This document shows, piece by piece, positions 20,435 through 31,994 of a stretch of 64,000 nt of DNA. Every line of letters begins with the position of its first letter. Position 1 is the first letter of the stretch. The notes beneath the pieces are model-generated. The model had not been told where the DNA came from, searched no databases, and saw nothing but the letters and a program-made list of their open reading frames with translations. The stretch is taken from the NCBI GenBank assembly GCA_021234155.1, contig JAJEKV010000133.1, forward strand, positions 1,514,827 through 1,578,826. The letters run 5' to 3'. The position numbers were made by a program, and so were the translations under genes. The DNA comes from Isoetes taiwanensis. Taxonomy: Eukaryota > Streptophyta > Lycopodiopsida > Isoetales > Isoetaceae.

Positions 20435-21660
20435 CTACTCTGTCTGCCATATAGATCCTTTAGATTGAGAAAGCACAACAGAATTCAGTTGGCGATCACG
20501 TAAAAACATTGTTGGTTTTGAGTTGGGGAGATCTCGAAGAACAGCTTCAGAATTGAGTATCTGACAGCATTTTCTCATGCTAGGTCTCATATCTGCATCA
20601 GGGTGACTGCAAAGCAATCCTAAACATAAAACAATCCGCATTTCATCTTGATCATACTCTGAGTTAAGCCTAACATCAGCAAGTCCAAGTAAATTATCCC
20701 TCAAATGAGCTTGCCAAACCCAGTCCCACAGAAAATCATACTCTTGAGCCTCATATGAAAAATTAAGAACAGATTTTCCACAAGCTATCTCTAGAAGAAG
20801 AATGCCAAAACTGTATATATCTGATTTCTCGTTTGCCCTGCCCATGTACGCCAATTCTGGTGCAATGTAACCCCAGGTGCCTGCCTGTGTCATGGTCTGT
20901 TGTGTTTTATTGTTTTCCATGAGTTTTGAGAGTCCAAAATCACCTAAGCGTGCTCCGAATTTACTATCTAGAAGGACATTTGCAGCTTTGATGTCCCTAT
21001 GCACGATCCTTTGTTCCCAACCAGCATGCAAGAACAACAATCCCTCTGCAATGCCCTTTACAATCTCATATCTTTGACTCCATGACAACATTTTTTCTGA
21101 TGAAAATAAATGTTGATCCAAACTCCCATTTGGCATGAAGTTATAAACCAGAATCAGCTTTTCCTGTTCATAGCACCAGCCTTTAAGGGCCACTAAATTC
21201 TTGTGCTTTAGACGACCTATTACAGAGAGCTCTGCTAGGAATTGGTTCAGTCCTTCTGCAGCCATGACCTTAACAGCCACCATGGATCCATCACTTGGCA
21301 ATATTCCTTTGTAAACGGTTCCATATCCTCCCTTTCCGAGCATCTCATTCTTGCTAAACCGTTTGGTGGCGATACTCAGATCTGCAAAGCTATACCTTGG
21401 AAGAGGAATTTCCAATTCAGAGATTTGGGGCAAAGTCTCATGTCGCTTTTTTCTGGTTTTGGCCCTCTTGATGCAGATCAAACAGGTAATTAAGACACTG
21501 GTGAAGATGAGAACAACAAATATGATGATGAGAATGACTGATAGGGTAACTTTTTTGGATGGAGATAGAGTATTATTTCTAGAATATGGAGATCTTAGAG
21601 TATTATTCTTAGATGAAGAGGAATATGGAGTTGGAGCAGACAGATATGGAGGTCGTTAAT
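20435..21660 (-). CDS. Receptor-like kinase half (TM + Ser/Thr kinase) of a lectin receptor kinase
   Basis: This is the membrane and cytoplasmic half of an L-type lectin receptor kinase, a plasma-membrane signalling receptor. The frame is open from a stop at about 21,660 through a Ser/Thr/Asn-rich stalk and a transmembrane helix (SVILIIIFVVLIFTSVLITC, about 21,485-21,550). It continues into the kinase domain and ends at 20,435. Kinase motifs counted from the leucine at 21,481: LGKGGYGTVYKG (48-59), VAVK with catalytic K71, E84, HRDIKAAN (161-168, an RD kinase), DFG (181-183), APE (207-209) and DIYSFG (221-226). All catalytic residues are present, with no stop or frameshift in this half. It has no natural start codon of its own in a good position and is out of frame with the lectin half. 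It may therefore not be expressed as a full receptor. Confidence 0.85.
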
Positions 21661-22065
21661 ATGGATATGGAGGTCGTTAATGTAAGTGTCAAACTCCACT
21701 CCAATAAATCGGTTAGAGGAATTGCCCTCTATACCCAGCCGCGCCCCATATGGGGTTGATCTTGGATCAGCCTGGATGAAGAAAGCCATGCCATCCCCAG
21801 GACATTGAGAAGCCGATGCATCAATCTGGAAGGAGAAACACGTAGACAAGGATGCAACAGCAGTTGCGTTCTTGAATCTAAAAGACTCTGCGTAGTAAAC
21901 CTTACCGTTATTCTTTGTACTGTTCTGATTTTTCACGCTATTGTTGGTAAGATCGGAATCAATGTGGATGCAGGCGTTGTGGTCGTTGGTGAAAGGATTC
22001 AAACTAAAATTTGCAGAGGCCATGGTGAAGAAGAGGAGGAGAGAGATGATCCGGGGGAACGCCAT
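21595..22065 (-). pseudogene. L-type (legume) lectin domain, truncated and frameshifted from its kinase
   Basis: An ATG at 22,063-22,065 starts a signal peptide (MAFPRIISLLLFFTMASA) followed by a legume-lectin domain: FSLNPFTND, then RFKNATAVASLSTCFSFQID, then GDGMAFFIQAD and IGVEFDTY. The last motif holds the metal-binding region. Homology ends there, at about residue 130. The usual second half of the ~240-residue beta-sandwich (the 'HVGID..' part onward) is missing. The frame then runs through an 18-bp duplication (INDLHIHINDLHI) into a short missense tail ending at 21,595. The kinase continues in another frame. The carbohydrate-binding domain cannot be complete, so the gene is probably a pseudogene or recently damaged. 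Confidence 0.8.
21643..21681. repeat. 18-bp direct repeat at the lectin break
   Basis: GATATGGAGGTCGTTAAT is present at 21,643-21,660 and 21,664-21,681, separated by atg (21-bp period). It sits at the point where lectin homology stops. Neighbouring gagtattatt/tatggag phrases (21,565-21,635) are also duplicated. Confidence 0.9.
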
Positions 22066-22224
22066 TGCCGAGTGAATTGCTTGCTAACCAGTGCCGTCGT
22101 TTAAGCATGAGCCCGTATCTCAGGCGGGTTTCGCACGAAAGAATCTGGAGCCTGAGAGACCTGAGACCTGAATGCTCGGTCTGGAGGAAGGTTTCCGCGT
22201 TCCCATCGATCAGCAGACCTGAAG
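22066..22224 (-). other. 5' flank of the lectin receptor kinase
   Basis: Region upstream of the receptor start codon. No clear TATA box was seen. Confidence 0.3.
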
Positions 22225-22379
22225 CAGACCTTAAAGGTATTTTTTCAAATAAGGATCATTACTTTCAGTTAAGGTCTGAAACTTTTGTATCTTGGCTGAA
22301 ACAGACCTAAAGGTATTTTTTTCAAATAAGGATCATTACTTTCAGTCAAGGTCGGAAACTTTTGTATCTTGGCTGAAAC
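22225..22379. repeat. 77-bp tandem duplication in the receptor kinase upstream region
   Basis: Copies begin at cagacc, 22,225 and 22,302, and share aaataaggatcattactttc and acttttgtatcttggctgaa. Divergence is low. The pair lies about 160-315 bp upstream of the minus-strand start codon. Confidence 0.85.
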
Positions 22380-22737
22380 GTTTGCATCTTGTTCCACCGA
22401 TGTAACAATTCTAGGATTGTTTCTCTTATTATAACCCACCTAAAACCTTATGTATAGCTCCCATAATAGCTATCGTCTCAACACGGAATCCTTGACTAGA
22501 GAAAACCTCGAGGTTCGATAATGCCCATGAAAACCCCCATCATGGGGCTCGCCACACAAACCGACAAAAAAGGGGATGCAATGTTGTGCCTTCATGTCCT
22601 CCTTATCACTTAATTCTTGAATCACAGGTCTTGAATTCTTAAATCATAGGTCTTGCATGATCTCATGTTCGTAGCCATCCGCTCAAGAGATGCCTTACAA
22701 TGTGGAATTTGGGGTAGATGAAGATTATCACGATGAC
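22380..22737. other. Spacer, nothing recognised
   Basis: No gene, hairpin or repeat signature could be supported between the tandem duplication and the second hAT MITE. Confidence 0.4.
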
Positions 22738-23447
22738 CAGGGTAGCCTTTAAGGACGAAAGTTCGCCAAAAGGCTATTTTTTAAGGGTATCAAGAAATTT
22801 TGACACTATGGTTTAGTAGGGCCCGTTATAGATGAAAAAAATAAAATTAGCCAACTTTTCTACAAACAAATCTCACTACACTTGAAAATTCGCCACATCC
22901 ACTACGCATCATAACTATGGATTCGCCTTATCCTCTACCCTCCTTCTCGAAGATTTCTTAAGGAATTGCCTAATATTCTAGGCTTTCTTCATAACCTAAT
23001 TTATTTTCCATATCCTTCCAAGTACATATGATAATTTTAAGAGTTATTTTTGTAGCTATTATGTTTCAAATACTTCTAAAGATGCACTGGAGAGCATTTT
23101 TTTACAGACCTCCCTTTTAATAGATTAGTTTTATCTACAAGGATAAGCCACATTCTCATTTGCAAAGGTCAAGTTATGGTATTGCATCGTGCAACTATAG
23201 TTATAATGTGTTTGTGTCCTTGATTAAATATGGATGCTGGTGAATAAAATTTCACCACAGAAATTGCGCTTGGAAAATAAAGACACTTAAATCGTGGCAA
23301 AATAGTATTGGCCATGATTCGCCTAGATTTCTATAAAAAACATTCATGTCTAGAAAACATTCGCCACCATAACTAATCTTGCAACTCTATTATTCGCCCG
23401 ACCTTCTAAATTATGCTTAGACAAATTTGGCCTTAAGGGCAACCCTG
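22738..23447. mobile_element. 710-bp hAT-type MITE
   Basis: The ends are CAGGGTAGCCTTTAAGG (22,738) and CCTTAAGGGCAACCCTG (to 23,447), matching the 18.8-kb element's TIR with two differences on the left. The flanks ACGATGAC (22,730-22,737) and ACGATGAT (23,448-23,455) are an 8-bp target duplication with one mismatch. The interior is non-coding and has repeated ATTCGCC phrases, likely subterminal transposase-binding motifs. Confidence 0.85.
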
Positions 23448-23940
23448 ACGATGATATCTTTGAGATAATCTTTTAGAATCTACTAGTTAAAAACTGCCCA
23501 TATCGTCTCGTTTCGTCCCTCCATCTATTCATTTCGTTTGTCCATCATTTTACTTAGCTTTCAACCTTCATTTGTTGGTGTCTTCCTTTCTTCCTTTGTT
23601 TTTTCCACCAATCTAAAAACTATAACAATATAAAATGCAAAGACATGACTCTAACCCCAAAGGACAAACTAATCTAACTGAGCACAACCATCTGTCTATG
23701 CATAAGAATGAATCTGAAGGTAAATATTCTAAATTAGTACTTTTTTCTCCTGATCAAGAGAAGAGCAATTATAAGCCATAACAATCTTTTTCTGTGTCCA
23801 TTGAAGCACGAATTCATTAGTTAGAGAAATTTGGAATTCTCGTTGACCTCCAAATAGGTTGCAATAGCCATATAAAACGCAAAAAGTTCTTCATGAGAAC
23901 CATATTGGTGACCCAAAAACATGCTAAAAAGGTTGCACAG
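23448..23940. other. Spacer, nothing recognised
   Basis: AT-rich sequence with no recognisable gene. A 96-codon minus-strand frame at 23,817-24,107 has no domain. Confidence 0.4.
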
Positions 23941-24240
23941 ATCGCGACCGCGATGTATTTGCATCTACACGACCAAAATATTTGTTTTTTTAAGGCATAT
24001 TCATCATATATCGCATGTTTTATGAGATATATATTGCACTTGTGAGCTCCCAAAGATCGCCATTGCGATCTATTAAAACAAAACATGGGTGCAAAATAAG
24101 CACCCAAAGACCAAATAAAATTTTTATTTTATAAATTTTTAAGCTTTATACAATATTGAAAATACTAAAAAGCATACATTTTTTGAAGAGAAAAATATTT
24201 TATCTGCTCAACAGAATCGCTGTGGCGATTTGCTTGAGCA
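23941..24240. repeat. Cluster of TCGC/GCGA hairpins
   Basis: Four inverted repeats lie within 300 bp: ATCGCG-ac-CGCGAT (23,941-23,954); AGATCGC-catt-GCGATCT (24,054-24,071); GGGTGC-aaaataa-GCACCC (24,087-24,105); and TGCTCAACAGAATCGC-tgtg with a 16-base inverse arm carrying two mismatches (24,205-24,240). Three share an ATCGC...GCGAT core, which also recurs at 46-54 kb. Confidence 0.75.
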
Positions 24241-25105
24241 AGCATGAAGTTTGTGCACATGAGATTTGTGCTCATTGATTTCGCTACGGCGATTTAGTGG
24301 ATCAAGAATAGAACCATAAAGGCAACCTTCTGGAATCCGTACGGACATGCTTTTCTGCATCAAGAACAGACTGCGAAGTTTTTTCCTATGGAGTTGATAT
24401 GATGACAGATCTGGATAAGAAAGGAATCGATTAAAAACCTAAATAATAGATCTGAATAAGAAAGGATTGGATTACAAACCTTAATTTTCAACAAGCTTGA
24501 TCTTACTCAAATCGAAGAGAGATTCAAGATTGTCTGCTGCTGAGAAACCTCCAGTGAATCCCAAGCCCAAGCATCTAAATTGAAGTTAAGAGCATCATTC
24601 CTTTCAGCCAAACCAAGCCCATCATTTAGCCTGAAAAGCAGCCATAGATTCGTGGATTCTGAAGCGCAGCAGCTTCGTCAGAGTTTCATTTTGGTTGAAA
24701 ACCTAGTTGAAGGGGATTTTGACTCAAAGCCTTGCTCAAAACACTGCGAAAATCCATGGCTGCGGAAAACACTGCGGAAATCCATGGCGGAAATCCATGG
24801 CTGCGGAAATCCTTGCTCAAAACACCTGCACAGCACTCAAAATAAACCTGTATGGAATCACTCCCAGCGCAATCCTAACTGCAAAGGAATCACTCACAAT
24901 AATCACTGGAAATCGCCGAAAGAGATGCTGGTTCCATGGCCGGAAGAGATGCTGGTTCCATGGGCGCTGGAGACATCTGCTGAAGGCGCAAGGGGCAGGG
25001 CATCCGGAGGTCCTGGCTTTTCGGCGTGCTGCTGCCCATTCAAATCGAGTAGTTTTTATAATATTAATGGTCCTAAACCACATGTTTATTTGAGTTGTAC
25101 CTTTA
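24241..25105. repeat. Region of short internal duplications
   Basis: Includes aatccatggctgcggaaa repeated several times (about 24,745-24,815). It also has a 24-bp tandem with agagatgctggttccatgg at 24,921 and 24,945. Frames of 185 codons (plus) and part of 219 codons (minus) cross it but start with TTG or contain only the repeats, so no gene is claimed. Confidence 0.5.
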
Positions 25106-25165
25106 TCCCGCCCACGTTGGGCGGGACAAAAATTTGAATTAAAGGTGACCACTTTTGCTAGTGGT
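25106..25165. repeat. Two adjacent hairpins
   Basis: TCCCGCCC-acgtt-GGGCGGGA (25,106-25,126) is followed by ACCACT-tttgct-AGTGGT (25,148-25,165). A Helitron-like CTRR was looked for beyond the GC hairpin on both strands and not found. Confidence 0.75.
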
Positions 25166-25199
25166 GGGCCTAAAGTGCTGCCCTTTAAATTCTCAAAAT

Positions 25200-26560
25200 C
25201 CCGCTTTTTTCTCCATATAATGAATTCATGCTTATTGAAGAAGAGTCTCATCTGTAGTGTCCATGCTCTTAGAGATATACAATCTCCTCCTCTTCCAAAT
25301 CGACCATAGAAGCCAACCACATGCACAATGAAAAGCTCGTTTTTGTAGTTTGGGCCATCATCAAGGTAAATAGCGAGCAGAATTTCGTGGCTAGATCGAG
25401 ATGTGCCAAATAGGGTGAACAGCCAAGACCATGCCTGCCGAAGCCTCTCACAAGGAGAAACAATGCTCACTCTCAAATCCTTTGCTTACACAAAAGAGGA
25501 AGCTCTTAAATTCTTTACAGACCAACCTATGTTGACTTTGAGACATCTATGGATTATTTGCGATCATAGAACTGCCACTTTGGAATGAAGAAGCTTATCC
25601 CACACCCATACCCAAACACTTTTACACTGTGGCTGAGGAAGATGCCATTTATTAAATGAAGGTAAGGTTTTGGAATGCAGAAGCAATTTATAAACAGAAG
25701 ATACAAAATGCCCTGGCTTGATGCCCTGATGGCACCCCCATGCATCAATTTCAATTTGTGGACCTGAATCCGTGGCAACAATGCAGCAATACTAGTCCAA
25801 ATTGCTCTATTCCACCATTACAACAGGAATTTTGTTCTCAATGTTGCCCATGATAGGAGATGACCTGACTTATACTAGGCTACAATGCTTATACAAGCTG
25901 CCATTGGCTCTATTTCTTTGGATGAACAATAACACTCAGAGGTACATTCTTTGTAGTGTCTTGCAAAGGAATCCACCAGCACAAAATATACAACTGAAGA
26001 CACACCTTAAGATTGATATAAAAAGAGGCCTGACAGATAGGAGGAAGCATTAAAATACGGATGCATAGATAAAAAAAAGCCCACGGAAGGAGGGGCTTAA
26101 TGGTAGCTTTATAAAATGGAAGACAATGGTGAATTGACTGCCTCAACAACTCGAACTAGGAGAACTTCCTTACCAATGAGAATCTTCCAAATAAACTTTG
26201 ATATCATGACCTTACTTTAGAGGTAAAAATCCAATAAACCAAGACCACAAGCTGCCTTAGGTCTGATGCACTTTGCCCAAGCTACATTGACTACAACTCT
26301 CTCCTCATTCTACGATACGCACAATCTCCTCCGTCTTACACTGAGAAGCTAGAAGAGTAGATGCCTTGTAAATATGAGTTTTACTAAGAACACATTTAGC
26401 TACAGTGATTCTACCAGGCATGGATAGTTTAGCAATATTTCACCAAAATAAATGCTTCTGCAAACCTCTAATAATTTCATCCCACGAATCTGAAGTGGAG
26501 ATGTAGATTCCAATAGGGATACCAAGTAACTTCGTGGTCTTACACTGCAGTAGAAGCTTC
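25200..26560 (-). pseudogene. LINE (non-LTR) reverse transcriptase, C-terminal part, degenerate
   Basis: Read on the minus strand from right to left, the frames give the thumb and C-terminal region of a plant LINE ORF2. First comes IPIGIYISTSDSWDEIIRGL (about 26,455-26,530), then MPGRITVAKCVLSKTHIYKA (about 26,360-26,440, like 'LSLAGRxxLxxSVL'). Next is VWDKLLHSKVAVLR (about 25,560-25,620). Last is WLLWSIWKRRRLYI (about 25,270-25,310), the conserved stretch near the C-terminal zinc-binding region. Several stops and frameshifts separate them. The catalytic YxDD part is missing. The same family is represented at 34.97-35.33 kb and 63.3-63.9 kb. Confidence 0.75.
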
Positions 26561-26638
26561 CATGGATAGTTTAAAATATAAGGACAATTGTCCAACGTCC
26601 TCATGCTATGGGATGCTCAGACTAGTGGAATTAGTAGA

Positions 26639-27361
26639 CTTACTAATGCTGAAGAAAGAGATGTGTTTCATGAGCACATGCTGGAACTCAATTGCATTGC
26701 ACCTAGAGACTACTAAAATTAAAAAATGGGATGCCACTCTGTCTAAGCAGGTTGGGCTATTGGTTTTATGCAATACTATTGATCTTATGGTCACTTTAAT
26801 TCTGCCCGTTAATTTCCAGGTTAGGAAAGCATGTGGGCATTCTTCAAGCATTGGAAGCCTAGCCTGGAATGGCTATCTTCAACATTTCCTTTCTATCAGA
26901 TGAATTTTGATATTGTACTGAGGGCAAGGCGGTCATTTTTTACAGGTCTTCTGATTCCAATTTTTCCTGTATGAGAATGATTAACCGGCTGATAATGTTG
27001 TGTGTGGTACCATTTACGGAACTTTTGCCCTGGGCTGCCAATGATGATGTTCTTCCAGCATCATCAAGAATAGGTTGTTAGGTGCACCTGGGAGCTAGCA
27101 TATGAGCAGATGCTTTCCTTGTACTGAACGCCTTGTATATTTTATCTTCTCCATTACTGCTGCATAAAAGCAATTTCTATTTTATGGTATATATTAGACG
27201 GTCATTCATCTTAACCAGCAGTAGGTCCCATTGGGATTCCTATCATTTCCTTACTTTCCTTTGGCACATGAGGCACGATGTCCTGTCCCACAAGAGAGGC
27301 ATCTTTTGGGAAGCACAAACACTTCTAGTGCTCTAGATACAGGACACAACTGCTACTGTTA
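26639..27361 (+). repeat. Segmental duplication, copy B
   Basis: Partner of 18,415-19,838, without its two mobile insertions. It therefore represents the older, unoccupied arrangement. It begins immediately after the LINE remnant and ends where an AGGGTTGC...GCAACCCT pair (27,361-27,423) begins. Confidence 0.9.
26654..26876 (+). pseudogene. CDC20/FZR-like WD40 gene fragment (copy B)
   Basis: Same fragment as at 18.4 kb. The TGA in the AHAGTQL stretch (26,671-26,673) is shared with copy A, so the gene was already dead when the segment was duplicated. Exon 2 (from 26,820) reads VRKACGHSSSIGSLAWNGY after an intron ending TTTCCAG. Confidence 0.65.
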
Positions 27362-29779
27362 GGGTTGCTGACTTTGAACTATGATTTAAGCCCCTTCACC
27401 CTCCGCCCATGGAGGGCAACCCTTTTTGCGCCTGAGACAATTTGCAGCGACCTTTGGAGATTGGGTGTTTGAACGGGGAAGAATTTAAAAGATCATGCAT
27501 TTTCGGCGTGCATAACACATTATGAAGATCAATGGCTCTGACTACGTCTAAAATGCCACTGCTTCAAAAATGCCACTGCTTCAAGATGCACATATTTATG
27601 CCCTCTTATAATACTCACCCTTGGCATGGAAGTTGTCATTCTTGCCAGAGTCAAGGGTCATGTTAATCTGGCTTTTAAGCCAAAATACATACAACTCTGA
27701 TTTCATTAATTTATAGATGTGAGAATATGTACAACGTTATTTAATTTTTGGAGGCATAGTGCATACGATCATTGGATTTCTATGTGAGTGTTAGTTAAGT
27801 TGATGTGTAAAGGATCGTTATCATGTTAACTTCAAGAAATTTCCATGTTAAGCCAATAATTGAATAAATCTCAAACCCATAATTGGCCAACTGTGACTAA
27901 CCCAACAGCCACAAATATCTAGCATTATAACAGGGGGTTTTTTTTGTGATTTTATACGCTTTTTGGCATGGTTTTCATGTGATTTCATGGGCATATTGCA
28001 CGAGGCATACTAATCAGTACATCTAGAGTGCACTAAGTTTTTGCATGCAATTTGTGCAAATTTTGTTTCATCCTCCTCAATGGTTAAGATCAGAGGGCTT
28101 ACAAAGAAAGCCCTCTTTTAATTCAAAAAGATCCGAGGGCTTATAATGAAAGCCCTTTTCTTTCATGCATTTCTTCCCTTGCTAATTCAATGGTCACAAC
28201 GGTTTTTTTTTTTTAATAGAACCCATTATATTTTAAGGAAGAAAGGATCGAGAGAATTAAGAGAGACTTATTAGGGCTTCTTTGGCGGCTGCAGCAGGTC
28301 AGTAGCCGGATCAAGCGTTTGGCGTTAGTGCGGCTACAACAGGCCGGAATCCAGGTAGGCTGCCGGATCAGTTTTCAACCTTCTCTTATCGGTAGTATCA
28401 TGCCTGCACGAGCTGAAAGCACATGTGCCCCTTCTTAAATTTTACATCTACTTGCAAGACTAGTTCCCTTGTTGCAGCTTTTTTCTGTAATCTATCAAGA
28501 TCAGTGCAGGCCAAATTGCAGGAGCTGGAAATAGAGCTCTATCTTATTCTGTCCATCGCACATATCTTGTTTCTCTATTTTGTTCTTCCGCATTGCCATA
28601 TCCAGAGGTCTTCTGCACAGGTAAGGGTGTCTTGTTTGATGGCGTGTTCTTGGATGTGAGGAGCTTGATTCCTGCAGGAATGGCACATTTGGAGATGTGA
28701 ATAGCTTGTTTTTATTTGCTATTAACTTCAACAACGATATTGAATGCCTGATTTTTCTACTTCCTGCTTGAAAGTCTGTTTTCTTCTATGGTTTCTTTGA
28801 TGCTTCAAGCCCTTTCCGTGATATATTCATGGCATTTTTGTCTGCAGCCGAATTAATGGACCAACGTAAGGCTCTGATTATGGTATGAGTTCGTCAGCAT
28901 TGATATTGTAAGTCATTTTGTCATATCACACTTGCTGTAGGCATTCTCATAGTTGCTATTTGAAATCAAAGTTCACATTTTAAATTTTGTTTATACTGAT
29001 ACTGCAGGTGCTGAATGACAGACAATGATGGATTTTCCAGTTCCTTTGTTTTAGTACTCAAAGGAACAATTTAAACAAGGTTTGCATGTGACGTGTTCTT
29101 CTGCCATGCATTGAGAACACTATGCTTGTTTCCATTCTATAAAAGAAGACAGGGGCGTGTAAGGAGCTTTGTGGAAGGGGCCCTGATGCTTTAAAAAGGA
29201 GCTCTGCAACCATTACAACATTGGTATAGTGATGTCTCTGATTTAGCTTGCAAAGCATTTTGAACTAGCAGCATTGGAAGAGATTTATGGAGGGAGGAAA
29301 ACTGAAGGGAAATTTCGACAATGTGGGAAGTTCACTTATGGTTGCATGTAGCATTTACAAACATGGCACAAAGCCATAATATATGAGGTTTGGGTTGGAT
29401 CTGCTTCACTGCTGAACTAGTAAATCAACATAATTTTATCACTGCAATTGCTTTTGTTGTGTTCATTTCTCAACTTACATTGGCATCTCCTAGTGCATGA
29501 ATAAGCCCAATTTCTTAATACATCAAGATAGGATATAGCATTGAATGAAGATTGTTTCAAGTGGAGAAGATAATGTTTGCGTGATTCCATAACTTGTGTT
29601 ATAAGTGGCAATACAAATAGGTTGTTTTAAGTGTAGAGATTAATGGTTTGTGTGATCCCATAGCTTGTGCTTTAAATCACAATAGACATGCCCAACATGT
29701 ACACTTTCACAATATTGTTTTTTGACGCGTGTGTTGTTAATATTAGGAACTTAAACTCTACTTATGTTTTCTTTTGTTA
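27362..29779. other. Long non-coding stretch
   Basis: Contains a short CCCTCC-gcccat-GGAGGG hairpin near 27,400. Two related hairpins lie at 28,092-28,116 (AGAGGGCTT/AAGCCCTCT) and 28,136-28,156 (AGGGCTT/AAGCCCT). Frames are short and unrecognised. A 28.3-29.3 kb part has exon-like GC content in places but no supported gene. Confidence 0.4.
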
Positions 29780-29953
29780 GGGCCCGAAGGGCCCAATTTT
29801 TTTTTTTAAGATAACAACTAACACATAACTACCATTATAACATTAATTAATATAAACCATTACATCTAACAATTTTAAATTAAAATCCCCCTGAAACCGC
29901 CTTTGGTTTGGGTGCATATTCACACGGGGGGTTATGTAGGGCAGCGAGAGCCC
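29780..29953. repeat. Dispersed C-rich repeat, copy B
   Basis: Hairpin GGGCCC-gaa-GGGCCC (29,780-29,794), then after 87 bp the C-rich core (29,881-29,953) with tttgggtgcatattcacacg and gcagcgagagcc. Homologous to copies at 9.27-9.41 and 53.90-53.97 kb. Confidence 0.75.
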
Positions 29954-31912
29954 CTAAAAACTTATAATACATGTACAAAATTAACACCATTAAGTACAAT
30001 TCGACAAACCTTATAGTATTTTACAAACTTGAATATACAGTATACAAAAACTTGTACAGGCATACTCCATAAACGAGGATCGCTATGTATGGTCCAGATC
30101 AAGGAATAAAGGGCAAATATGCCTATCTGACAGCTCTCGTATGAACACGTGTAACATAATCTCTTAGCATTCTGATCAAAAGCCTCAACCAAACAAATAA
30201 CTCGCAAAAGATGCTTATGTGGAGAGACCTCCCTAGCCTAGAGGCTAACATAACCAACAACATGTATATATTTAATTCATGTGAACAATATCTATAGACA
30301 AATGACATCATGAAATGTAGATATAGGAGTTGGACGGACAAAGAAATGATTATGGCAAAATGATCAAAAACCGAACACATGGCACCCCATGCATATTAAT
30401 AACCCAACCCATGCGCTTTCAGCATTTTCTCTGAAAAAAGGCCGATCATAGCAAACCATGTGAGGATTTAAGTAAAAACAATGCATCAGGATAATAAACC
30501 AAAATGAATCTAATGGTGCATACGAAGCCACATGGTGCAAGTCCTAGCACCTTATGTCGAATGAGCAAACATAATAGGATAATGCAGGATCTGAGCTAAT
30601 GAGAGACTACAACATCTAGTGTCAGCAAATGTTAATTCTAGGAAACCACCACAGTGAAATAACGAGAAACCATAACCAACTCAATGACCATATGACGATA
30701 GGATAATGTAGGATCTGAGCTAATGAGAGACTACAACATGTAGTGTCAGCAAATGTTAACTCTAGGAAACCACCACAGTGAGATAACGAGAAACCATAAC
30801 CAATTTGACAGCCACATGACGCAAGCCCTAACACAAGTCCTAAACGTTGAAATAATGCAACATGCCGAGGTTCTGGGAAATGATAAAACAGTAAAGCAAT
30901 CAATTTATTCGATATAACCCTCAAAAATCTAAGAAATTCCAATTCTATGATGACAAGAAAAATGCTGATAAAAATGCATCTTTGATATCAAGTTTACAAA
31001 TCTATATAATCCAACGCTATTATGGAAAAGGACAACAAATGCGTTTAATAAGAGAGTCTATGTGAACAACCAACAAATAAAACATGACTAGGGAGATATA
31101 ATGCATAAACGAGAATACTATTTGTTTTGGATATAAATGATGAATGAGATCCCGTAGTGACCAACCAGATTTCCATGAAAACAAAATATATAATCTAGCG
31201 CATGATTATGAAGATGATCAATGAGAATATCAAAACACAAACATGTAGTGGAAATAGATCAAAGAAAAATACCGTTATCTAGTTTATGCCATATAAACAC
31301 AAAAGAAACTCAAGGAAAAAGGAAAAATTATTTTGCCATTGGAGAGAATCGAACTAACAATCACAAGTTGCAAACCATGAAAGCTAGCCACAAATCCGAC
31401 AACAAATTCTTAGTAAAAGCAATCAAGTAATACATTTAAATGGGTTGTGATACCAGGACCCAGTATCCCCTAACAAAAACCTCTCAGGAAATGGCGGCCG
31501 CCAATGACGCTAATTGGGCATGTCGCCGGAGAAATGGATGGAGGTTTCACATAGCTACACGAGAACTTGAAGGATACAAAAAACCTAGACCAAATCGAGC
31601 ATATCAGCTCAAAATTCAGAGAGCAATGGACGGGTCGTTTCACAATCCCTACAGTTAGCAAATCTAGTGGGAAGTCGAATTCTAGTACTCAAGAATGCTG
31701 GTTCCACTGTATAGAGCCAAAAAACCTCTTAGATCGAATTCAAAATGATTCATCATCGCAAATCTTTAAGAAACAGAAAAGCAAGAATCGAGTACACATA
31801 CTACTGATCAAGTACGACAAGAATCAAAAGAAAAAGCAAATCGACAACTACAAGAAGGAATATCTAGATAAGAACAAAAAACATTAATTAAAACAAACTA
31901 CCACAATATGCT
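29954..31912. other. Non-coding stretch with a 124-bp tandem duplication
   Basis: A unit beginning ataggataatg is duplicated at 30,574 and 30,698 (124-bp period, extending to about 30,815). Frames on either strand have no recognisable domain. An AGTTCGATTCT B-box-like phrase lies on the minus strand near 31,350 without a convincing tRNA fold. Confidence 0.45.
30574..30815. repeat. 124-bp tandem duplication
   Basis: Copies at 30,574-30,697 and 30,698-30,815 share gatctgagctaatgagagac and ctaggaaaccaccacagtga with a few substitutions. Confidence 0.85.
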
Positions 31913-31994
31913 CTACCTTGTACAAGACTCTGCCTATGACTAGGAACGCATTTCTACCTTGTGCAAGACTCTGCCTAAGACTAAGAAAGCATCT
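31913..31994. repeat. 41-bp tandem duplication
   Basis: ctaccttgt(a/g)caagactctg starts at 31,913 and 31,954. Six or fewer differences separate the units. Confidence 0.8.

Noticed and set aside
25106-25126. GC hairpin TCCCGCCC/GGGCGGGA as another Helitron end
   Set aside because: No CTRR followed by T at the proper distance on either strand.
24580-25476. Plus-strand 185-codon and minus-strand 219-codon open frames
   Set aside because: The plus frame starts with TTG and consists of short duplications. The minus frame crosses repeats and reads the LINE tail in the wrong frame (the true WLLWSIWKRRR reading is in another frame).
28092-28156. Two hairpins resembling bacterial rho-independent terminators
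   Set aside because: The context is plant nuclear DNA with no bacterial genes; they are treated as repeat-derived hairpins.
31340-31400. tRNA-like B box on the minus strand (AGTTCGATTCT)
   Set aside because: No matching acceptor stem or cloverleaf could be drawn and the A box is unconvincing; at most a tRNA-derived scrap.
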